Assembly (NCBI GenBank): GCA_020024175.1
Contig: JAHHUB010000054.1
Coordinates: forward strand, 1 to 9,426
From: Oscillospiraceae bacterium
GTDB lineage: Bacteria > Bacillota > Clostridia > Oscillospirales > Ruminococcaceae
Length of the DNA: 9,426 nt
Direction: 5' to 3'
In this document: piece by piece, positions 1 to 4,733 of the stretch
Layout: each line of letters opens with the position of its first letter
Numbering within the stretch: position 1 is the first letter of the stretch
Made by a program: the position numbers and the translations under genes
The notes under the pieces: model-generated
The model's input: the letters and a program-made list of their open reading frames with translations, nothing else
What the model was told of the DNA's origin: nothing
Databases searched by the model: none

Positions 1-52
1 ATCATTTTTCTTTATTTGTAATGCATACAATTAAAAAAAGGAGGAATGACTT

Positions 53-259
53 ATAGAGATTATTGTACATTATCCGGAAACTAAAGAAGGACAGATGGAG
101 CTTGATAAACGTATAGCTGAATTTCATGCTATGTATGTTACAAAGTACATAGATAATCTTAAATGTCCTCTGGAGGAAAAGTTGGAACTTATGGATGCTG
201 TTGCAGCCACTGTACTTGAATGTGAAAAGAAACAAAAATCAAATTCAGAAATTTCTTAA
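53..259 (+). CDS. Small conserved element protein with apparent ATA start (68 aa)
   Basis: This short gene is open from a stop at 47-49 to TAA at 257-259. It reads IEIIVHYPETKEGQ..., then a charged helical stretch ending in KKQKSNSEIS. An ideal AGGAGG (39-44) sits 8 bases before codon 53-55, but that codon is ATA, not ATG, GTG or TTG. Small proteins beginning M-x-IIVHYP are, from memory, common in mobile elements of Clostridia beside site-specific recombinases; their function is unknown to me. The nearby ATG at 46-48 is in another frame, only one base from the ribosome binding site, and stops after 12 codons. Deleting one T around 51-52 would join it to the main frame. The next in-frame ATG (95-97) would give 54 residues. 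The gene is therefore either ATA-initiated, damaged at its start, or restarted at 95. Its position suggests a possible accessory or directionality factor, which is only an inference. Confidence 0.6.
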   Translation: MEIIVHYPETKEGQMELDKRIAEFHAMYVTKYIDNLKCPLEEKLELMDAVAATVLECEKKQKSNSEIS

Positions 260-287
260 AAATAATTATAATATAAAAATATAAATA

Positions 288-325
288 AAGTCATGGTCAG
301 CATAAGATCATGGCTTATTTTAAAT
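288..325 (+). terminator. Probable rho-independent terminator after the small element gene
   Basis: An 11-bp imperfect stem pairs 288-298 (AAGTCATGGTC) with 306-316 (GATCATGGCTT), using two G-U pairs, around a 7-base loop. It is followed by ATTTTAAATTT. It would end transcription of the 68-aa gene and separate it from the recombinase gene. Confidence 0.55.
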
Positions 326-351
326 TTAGACAGTATTTTAAAACCACAAAC

Positions 352-380
352 TTTTCACTTAAAAGCTATGGTAATATAAT
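352..380 (+). promoter_or_regulatory. Candidate promoter of the recombinase gene
   Basis: TTTTCA (352-357) and TATAAT (375-380) are separated by 17 bases, a fair vegetative (sigma-A type) promoter match. The only weak part is the -35 (4 of 6). In B. subtilis the skin recombinase is made under sigma-E in the mother cell. I cannot see a convincing sigma-E -35/-10 pair here, so the real sigma factor is open. Confidence 0.4.
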
Positions 381-409
381 GTTCATCAAATAAATTACGG
401 AGGTGTGTT

Positions 410-2149
410 ATGAAAAAGAAAATGGTTAAGCAATTTGTTATATATTCCAGAAAATCAAAATTCACAGGAAAAGGAGAAAGTGTTGAAAATCAGATTGAGC
501 TGTGCCATCAGTATATTATGGCTCATTACAGTCAGGAGGAAGCAGAATCAGCTCTTATTTATGAAGATGAGGGATTTTCAGGCGGAAACCTTGAAAGACC
601 TAATTTTAAGAAGATGATGAATGATTCTCACCACATGAGCTTTGCAGCTATTGTTGTGTATAGGCTTGACCGTATCAGTCGTAATATCGGTGATTTTGCA
701 AATTTAATTGAAGACCTGGGAGAGCGTGATATTGATTTTATTTCAATAAAAGAACAGTTTGATACTTCATCTCCGATGGGAAGGGCAATGATGTACATAG
801 CTTCTGTTTTTTCACAGCTTGAACGAGAAACAATAGCAGAACGTATTCGTGATAATCTTCATGAGCTTGCAAAAACAGGAAGATGGCTTGGGGGCAATAC
901 ACCCACAGGCTATGAATCGGAAAGTATAAGCAATGTTACCATAGACGGCAAAGTCCGCAAAGCCTGCAAACTAAAAATTATACCTGATGAAATTAACTTG
1001 GTTAAACTGATTTTTGATAAGTTTATAGAAACAGGTTCCCTTACACAGGTTGATGAGTATTTGCTGGAGAAAAGGTACAAAACAAAGTTTAATAAAGATT
1101 TCTCAAGATTTGCAATTAAAGCTATTCTCACTAATCCTGTTTATATGATTGCAGATGATATAGCATATAATTATTTTATTGACAATGATGTGGATTTGTT
1201 TTCCGACAGGGTTGACTTTGACGGAATTCACGGTATAATGGCATATAACCGCACATTACAGCGTACTGGCAAAGCGAATCAGGCGAAACCGATTAATGAG
1301 TGGATAGTTTCAGTGGGAAAGCATGAAGGAGTTATTTCAGGTTCTGAGTGGGTAACAGTACAAAATAAGTTATCAATTAATAAATCCAAGTCATACAGAA
1401 GACCGAGAAGTCATGTAGCACTTTTGTCAGGAGTTCTTGTTTGCGGTAAATGCGGAAGTTTTATACGGCCTAAACTTACTAACAGAACCAACGCAAAGGG
1501 TGAGCAGATTTATACATATATGTGTACCATGAAAGAAAGAAGTCATGGCAATACATGTAATATGAAAAATGTCAATGGAAATATTCTTGATGCTAAAATT
1601 ATTGATGAAATCAAAAAAATGGGTAAAAGCAGCAGTGATCTTGCAAAGCAGATAACAAAGTCTAAAAAAATACTCAGCGGAAACATGAAAGGTTATGATG
1701 CTCAGGCAGACAGAGTAAAATATCAGCTTAAAGATAATGATGAAACTATAAAAGCACTTGTAATTTCTCTTGCAAGAGCTTCAGGTACATCTGCGGAAGA
1801 ATACATAATGGCACAGATTGATGAACTTCATCATCAAAATGAAATACTTAAAAATCAATATGAAGAAATTAATTTGGTTAAATCACAAAGCAAAATGGCA
1901 ACTGTTGAATTTGATATTTTGAAAAATATGCTTGCAGATTTCGGTAAAAATATCGATAGTTTCAATGTGGAACAAAAGCGAGCAGTTATCCGTACATTTA
2001 TAAAAAAGATAGTGTGGGACGGAGAAAAAATACATATATATTTATTCGGTCAAAACGGCGAAATAGATTTTCCTGATATTTCGGAAAATGTCGATTTAAT
2101 GCATATTGGGGGGAATTCAGTGAGTCCGTTAGGTGAGTTTTTCGAATGA
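410..2149 (+). CDS. spoIVCA: Large serine recombinase, skin-element excisionase (SpoIVCA-like)
   Basis: This 579-aa protein has the layout of a large serine recombinase. An N-terminal resolvase domain carries the nucleophile motif YSRKS (Ser16) and the YRLDRISR motif (84-91). A central 'Recombinase' DNA-binding domain follows. A zinc ribbon with CGKC at 345-348 and further cysteines at 372 and 383 comes next, then a long charged coiled-coil region (about 405-510). GGAGG (399-403) precedes the ATG by 6 bases. The enzyme would cut and rejoin two att sites to excise the element interrupting sigK. The neighbouring 3' half of sigK identifies this role more precisely than the protein family alone. 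Unusually, its last codons run into the att site: the TGA stop is part of AATGA (2145-2149), so the enzyme's end is fixed by the recombination core. Confidence is high for the family and good for the skin role. Confidence 0.88.
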   Translation: MKKKMVKQFVIYSRKSKFTGKGESVENQIELCHQYIMAHYSQEEAESALIYEDEGFSGGNLERPNFKKMMNDSHHMSFAAIVVYRLDRISRNIGDFANLIEDLGERDIDFISIKEQFDTSSPMGRAMMYIASVFSQLERETIAERIRDNLHELAKTGRWLGGNTPTGYESESISNVTIDGKVRKACKLKIIPDEINLVKLIFDKFIETGSLTQVDEYLLEKRYKTKFNKDFSRFAIKAILTNPVYMIADDIAYNYFIDNDVDLFSDRVDFDGIHGIMAYNRTLQRTGKANQAKPINEWIVSVGKHEGVISGSEWVTVQNKLSINKSKSYRRPRSHVALLSGVLVCGKCGSFIRPKLTNRTNAKGEQIYTYMCTMKERSHGNTCNMKNVNGNILDAKIIDEIKKMGKSSSDLAKQITKSKKILSGNMKGYDAQADRVKYQLKDNDETIKALVISLARASGTSAEEYIMAQIDELHHQNEILKNQYEEINLVKSQSKMATVEFDILKNMLADFGKNIDSFNVEQKRAVIRTFIKKIVWDGEKIHIYLFGQNGEIDFPDISENVDLMHIGGNSVSPLGEFFE

Positions 2150-2498
2150 AATACTTATGTATTTTCGCAGCAAAAAAAAGGAAGCACAAGATGTGTACAT
2201 ATCAGACCCAATAGACACAGATAAGGAAGGTCATAGCTTAACCCTTATGGATATTGTGGCAGATGATTCTGATATTATCTATGATGTGGATTTAAAAATG
2301 AACTGTGATAAGCTTTATAAAGCAATGGATAAAGTTTTAACCAAAAGAGAAAAAGAAATTATAGTTAAACGATATGGATTAAATGGAGAAAAAGCATTGC
2401 AGCAAAGAATAATAGCTGATAAGCTTAATATTTCCCGTTCATATGTTTCCAGAATAGAAAAAAGGGCACTGGAAAAACTAAAATCCGAAATGGAATAG
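2133..2498 (+). CDS. sigK: C-terminal half of sporulation sigma factor sigma-K (spoIIIC part of a split sigK)
   Basis: This is the 3' half of the mother-cell sigma factor gene sigK. The open frame starts formally at GTG 2133, but true sigma-K residues start at the crossover (2145): NEILMYFRSKKK, then SDPIDTDKEGHSLTLMDI, both typical of sigma-K. The DNA-binding region 4 follows with its helix-turn-helix (residues 68-116 of this frame, including RYGLNG and ISRSYVSRIEKRAL). Regions 1.2 to 2.4, which bind core RNA polymerase and the -10 element, are missing and should be encoded at the other end of the skin-like element. No ribosome binding site serves this segment, so it is probably not translated alone. 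It would become the end of sigma-K only after SpoIVCA-type excision. Reading frame and motifs are intact, so it is not a decayed pseudogene. Confidence 0.9.
   Translation: MSFSNEILMYFRSKKKEAQDVYISDPIDTDKEGHSLTLMDIVADDSDIIYDVDLKMNCDKLYKAMDKVLTKREKEIIVKRYGLNGEKALQQRIIADKLNISRSYVSRIEKRALEKLKSEME
2145..2149 (+). other. Probable skin recombination core (att crossover), AATGA
   Basis: The sequence AATGA lies where the recombinase frame ends and the sigma-K frame begins; sigma-K proteins characteristically read NEILM here. As I recall, the B. subtilis skin element recombines at a 5-bp AATGA repeat, and the same five bases are present at the equivalent codons (Asn-Glu of NEILM). The first T-G-A inside the core is also the recombinase stop codon. 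The second att copy is outside the window, so the exact crossover cannot be proven here. Confidence 0.65.
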
Positions 2499-2742
2499 TG
2501 CCAATTTGCGGTGGATAAATTTTTTCATCAGTTTTGTGAAATTAAAAGCAGTTTTTATACAAAAATATGACAGAATAAATGTTTAATATGCTTTTATAAA
2601 AATTTCAGATGAAAACTGTAAATAAAATTATTTTAATTAAATTCAGGCTGCCCTCTTTAAACAGAAAATATACAGATGTACCTTTTGTGACAAAATACAC
2701 CAAAAATTTGTTTAAATTGATAAATTTTTATTATTGCAATAC
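2499..2742. other. AT-rich intergenic region between sigK 3' end and the purC promoter
   Basis: No credible gene, RNA or strong hairpin is visible. There are only short weak inverted repeats (for example AAAAGCA near 2543 against TGCTTTT near 2589) without a terminator-like U tract. No purine riboswitch or PurR-type site was recognisable before purC. Confidence 0.5.
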
Positions 2743-2771
2743 TTGAAAAAGACATATTTCTCTGATATAAT
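2743..2771 (+). promoter_or_regulatory. Strong sigma-A type promoter of purC
   Basis: TTGAAA (2743-2748), a 17-base spacer and a perfect TATAAT (2766-2771) with an extended -10 TG (2763-2764) predict transcription starting near 2778. That gives a 5' leader of only about 38 bases, too short for a riboswitch. Confidence 0.85.
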
Positions 2772-2815
2772 AAAATCAAAATTTAACAAATATAAATGAA
2801 GGGCGGTTTATAATT

Positions 2816-3493
2816 ATGAAATTAGTTTATGAAGGCAAAACAAAAAATGTTTATTCTATGGACGATGGAAACTACTATCTTAAATTTAAAGATGATGTAA
2901 CAGGTCAGGATGGTAAATTTGATCCCGGTGCAAATACTGTAGGACTTTCCATTGAAGGTATGGGTAAAAACTGTGTAAGACTTACCAAATTCTTCTTTGA
3001 AAAAATCGAAAAAGCCGGTATACCTACTCACTATGTATCAGCAGATGTAGATGACAGCTCCATGGTAGTAAAACCTGCTGTAGCTTTTGGTCAGGGATTG
3101 GAAGTTATTTGCAGACTTAAAGCTGTAGGAAGTTTCTTCAGAAGATATGGCGGATATGCAAAACAAGGTCAGGACCTTGACTACTTTGTAGAAGTTACAC
3201 TCAAAGACAACGACAGAGAAGATCCGCCTATTTCCAAGGATGCTTTGTCAATGCTTGGTATTCTCACAGAAGAAGAATATGAAACACTCAAGGAATTGAC
3301 AAAGAGAATTACAACTATTGTAAAAGATACTTTGGCAGAGAAAGGTGCAGAACTTTACGACATCAAATTTGAATTCGGCAGAGTTGACGGAAAAATCACT
3401 CTTATTGACGAAATTTCCGGCGGTAATATGAGAGCATACAAAGACGGAAAAGTTATTGATCCAATGGAACTTCCTAATATTTTGTTTAACTAA
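2816..3493 (+). CDS. purC: Phosphoribosylaminoimidazole-succinocarboxamide synthase (SAICAR synthetase)
   Basis: The 225-aa cytoplasmic enzyme joins CAIR and aspartate using ATP, a step of de novo purine synthesis. It opens with the family's typical N-terminus (KLVYEGKTKNVYS). It contains EVICRLKAVGSFFRRYG (the substrate-binding EVxxR region, about residues 98-114) and ends with DIKFEFGRVDGKITLIDEISGG. The usual signature after DE is a Pro-Asp-x-x-Arg stretch; here it is GGNMRAYKDG, so this is a divergent subtype, although the length is normal. A weak ribosome binding site (AAGGGCGG, 2799-2806) lies 9 bases before the ATG. The gene appears monocistronic, with its own promoter upstream and a strong hairpin downstream, instead of lying in a large pur operon. 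Confidence 0.9.
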   Translation: MKLVYEGKTKNVYSMDDGNYYLKFKDDVTGQDGKFDPGANTVGLSIEGMGKNCVRLTKFFFEKIEKAGIPTHYVSADVDDSSMVVKPAVAFGQGLEVICRLKAVGSFFRRYGGYAKQGQDLDYFVEVTLKDNDREDPPISKDALSMLGILTEEEYETLKELTKRITTIVKDTLAEKGAELYDIKFEFGRVDGKITLIDEISGGNMRAYKDGKVIDPMELPNILFN

Positions 3494-3522
3494 AAAGTAT
3501 AATTTTTAATTATAGTTTAAGA

Positions 3523-3566
3523 ATATAAAGGCAGTATATATTAAAATATACTGCCTTTATATATTT
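3523..3566 (+). terminator. Terminator hairpin after purC
   Basis: A perfect 17-bp stem pairs 3523-3539 with 3546-3562 around a 6-base loop. Its GC-rich heart is GGCAG/CTGCC and it is followed by ATTT. The symmetric A- and T-rich flanks would let it work in both directions. Confidence 0.85.
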
Positions 3567-3656
3567 AATAAATTCCATGAATAAGCTGATTTTACGGATG
3601 TAAACTGAATTAATATTTTAGTTTTCATGGGAGTTTTGATAATTAAATTAAAAAAA

Positions 3657-3698
3657 TTGACAAAAACACTTGCTTTTTATTATACGATGTGATAAAAT
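3657..3698 (+). promoter_or_regulatory. Promoter region of rpmE (two overlapping candidates)
   Basis: A perfect -35 TTGACA (3657-3662) is followed after 18 bases by TATACG (3681-3686). Overlapping it, TTGCTT (3670-3675), 17 bases, then TAAAAT (3693-3698) carries an extended -10 TG at 3690-3691. Either would give a short leader to rpmE; I cannot choose between them. Confidence 0.65.
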
Positions 3699-3744
3699 AT
3701 CAATGTTATATATGTATATTGGATTGAAAGAGGTGAAATATACA

Positions 3745-3954
3745 ATGAAAAAGGGAATTCATCCTGATTACAAGCCAACAACAATCACTTGTGCTTGTGG
3801 TGAGGTTATAGAAACTTGCTCTACTAAGGAAGATATCAAAGTAGAAATTTGTTCTAAATGCCATCCGTTCTTCACAGGCAAACAGAAATTGGTTGATACA
3901 GGCGGTCGTGTAGACAGATTTAACAAGCGTTTTGGAATCAATAATAATAAGTAA
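3745..3954 (+). CDS. rpmE: 50S ribosomal protein L31, zinc-binding (C+) type
   Basis: This 69-aa protein begins MKKGIHPDYKP, the L31 N-terminus. It carries four zinc-binding cysteines (Cys16, Cys18, Cys36, Cys39) and the motif HPFFTGKQKLVDTGGRVDRFNKRF. L31 sits on the large ribosomal subunit and helps bridge it to the small subunit. The cysteines mark it as the zinc-containing form; zinc-starved bacteria often replace this form with a cysteine-free paralogue. The ATG at 3745 was chosen over upstream in-frame codons because GAGG (3730-3733) precedes it and the family starts here; a longer frame from 3670 would overlap the promoter. It is followed by a GC-rich hairpin and then the YigZ-family gene. 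Confidence 0.95.
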   Translation: MKKGIHPDYKPTTITCACGEVIETCSTKEDIKVEICSKCHPFFTGKQKLVDTGGRVDRFNKRFGINNNK

Positions 3955-3973
3955 TTATTATACAAAACTAATG

Positions 3974-4001
3974 AGGGCGGTGCAATAAAATGCACCGCCC
4001 T
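3974..4001 (+). terminator. GC-rich hairpin between rpmE and yigZ
   Basis: A perfect 11-bp stem (3974-3984 with 3991-4001, AGGGCGGTGCA/TGCACCGCCCT) closes a loop of ATAAAA. It is the most GC-rich spot in the window, but no U tract follows. It may be a weak terminator or an mRNA-stabilising structure that lets some transcription continue into yigZ, whose ribosome binding site begins 18 bases later. Confidence 0.6.
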
Positions 4002-4030
4002 AGTTCGCTATATAGTAAAAGGAGGCACTT

Positions 4031-4657
4031 ATGGAGTACATTACCACCGAAGGTGAAGGAAAAGACGAATTTACAGAGAAAAAATCCCGGTTTATCGGCT
4101 ATCTTACCCATGTGGAAAGCGAAGAAGAAGCTCTTTCTGTTATAAACAGAAAACGGGAAGAATATTGGGACGCTGCTCATAATGTCTACGCTTATATTTT
4201 AAGAGATGGACAGATAAAACGCTATTCTGATGATGGAGAACCTCAGGGAACAGCAGGTATACCTGTTTTAGATGTACTTCAAAAAGAAGGTTTAACTGAT
4301 GTTTGTGTTGTAGTTACCAGATATTTCGGTGGTACTCTTTTAGGGGCAGGGGGTTTGGTAAGAGCTTATTCCCATGGGGCAAAAATTGCGGTGGATGCAT
4401 CTTTTATAAAAACTATGTCGCCATGTACAGAAGTTTCACTGAATATAGATTACGGTTTATATGGTAAGATTACATATATTCTTCCCCGATATTATATAAA
4501 AACATTGGACAGTGTTTTTGCGGAAACAGTTAAACTGAAACTTCTTTTAAAAGATAAATATTTAGACAGCTTTAAAAAAGAAATTACAGAAATTACTTCA
4601 GGTGCTGTGGAAGTTTTTGAAGAAAATAAATACTATGATTATATTCCCGAAAAATAA
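4031..4657 (+). CDS. yigZ: YigZ/YvyE (IMPACT, UPF0029) family protein
   Basis: This 208-aa protein belongs to the IMPACT family. The N-terminal UPF0029 domain contains the hallmark stretches AAHNVYAYIL, YSDDGEPQGTAGIPVL and VVVTRYFGGTLLGAGGLVRAYS (about residues 48-117). The C-terminal part (about 135-208) fits the DUF1949 ferredoxin-like domain. Its exact biochemical role is not settled. Eukaryotic IMPACT proteins bind GCN1 and modulate translational stress signalling, and bacterial members are thought to bind RNA or ribosomes. AAGGAGG (4019-4025) is 5 bases before the ATG. Length and motifs are normal and the cysteine-poor sequence shows no signal peptide, so it is cytoplasmic. No clear promoter of its own is visible, so it may be read from the rpmE promoter. 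Confidence 0.92.
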   Translation: MEYITTEGEGKDEFTEKKSRFIGYLTHVESEEEALSVINRKREEYWDAAHNVYAYILRDGQIKRYSDDGEPQGTAGIPVLDVLQKEGLTDVCVVVTRYFGGTLLGAGGLVRAYSHGAKIAVDASFIKTMSPCTEVSLNIDYGLYGKITYILPRYYIKTLDSVFAETVKLKLLLKDKYLDSFKKEITEITSGAVEVFEENKYYDYIPEK

Positions 4658-4670
4658 TTTTTGCAAAAAA

Positions 4671-4700
4671 AGAGGATTTCGGCAAAGTTATGCGTATAAT
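4671..4700 (+). promoter_or_regulatory. Candidate promoter of the dnaG-rpoD operon
   Basis: A perfect -10 TATAAT lies at 4695-4700, 33 bases before the dnaG start codon, but no good sigma-A -35 sits 16-18 bases upstream. Instead, AGAGGATTT (4671-4679) resembles a sigma-H -35 element. The B. subtilis sigA operon is known to have a sigma-H promoter, so a stationary-phase promoter is conceivable. However, the sigma-H -10 (GAAT) is not evident. The assignment is tentative. Confidence 0.4.
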
Positions 4701-4733
4701 ATAAAGTAATATGTTATAAGGAGGTTCAGACTT

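Larger units (their letters stand above)
1..2149 (+). mobile_element. Right-end segment of a skin-like (sigK-intervening) element
   Basis: The stretch from the window start to about 2149 looks like the terminal part of a prophage-derived element integrated inside sigK. Seen directly: a large serine recombinase gene ends exactly where the coding sequence of the C-terminal half of sigma-K begins, and no N-terminal sigma-K sequence is present in the window. Known: in Bacillus subtilis and Clostridioides difficile, sigK is split by the skin element, which a serine recombinase (SpoIVCA) excises in the mother cell during sporulation. Inferred: the other end, with the 5' half of sigK, lies upstream of this window. 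Here the recombinase is at the spoIIIC (3' sigK) side and on the same strand as sigK. I recall this arrangement for the C. difficile element, whose orientation is opposite to the B. subtilis one. Confidence 0.85.

Noticed and set aside
2..235. Minus-strand open frame of 77 codons at the window start
   Set aside because: It is antisense to the small element gene with its strong ribosome binding site; its product is a low-complexity Phe/Leu/Ile-rich string with no family resemblance.
2149..2164. Inverted repeat AAATAC-TTAT-GTATTT beside the att core
   Set aside because: It lies wholly on the sigK side instead of being centred on the crossover, and is short and AT-rich, so it may be chance within coding sequence.
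2499..2815. Purine riboswitch or regulator site before purC
   Set aside because: The predicted leader is about 38 bases, too short for the aptamer, and no recognisable conserved loops were found.
3575..3630. CCATGAA...TTCATGG inverted repeat between purC and rpmE
   Set aside because: The arms are only 7 bases with a 42-base spacer; there is no supporting structure or U tract.
3670..3954. Longer L31 protein starting at 3670
   Set aside because: The extra 25 residues overlap the promoter and do not match L31; the ATG at 3745 has the ribosome binding site and the standard N-terminus.
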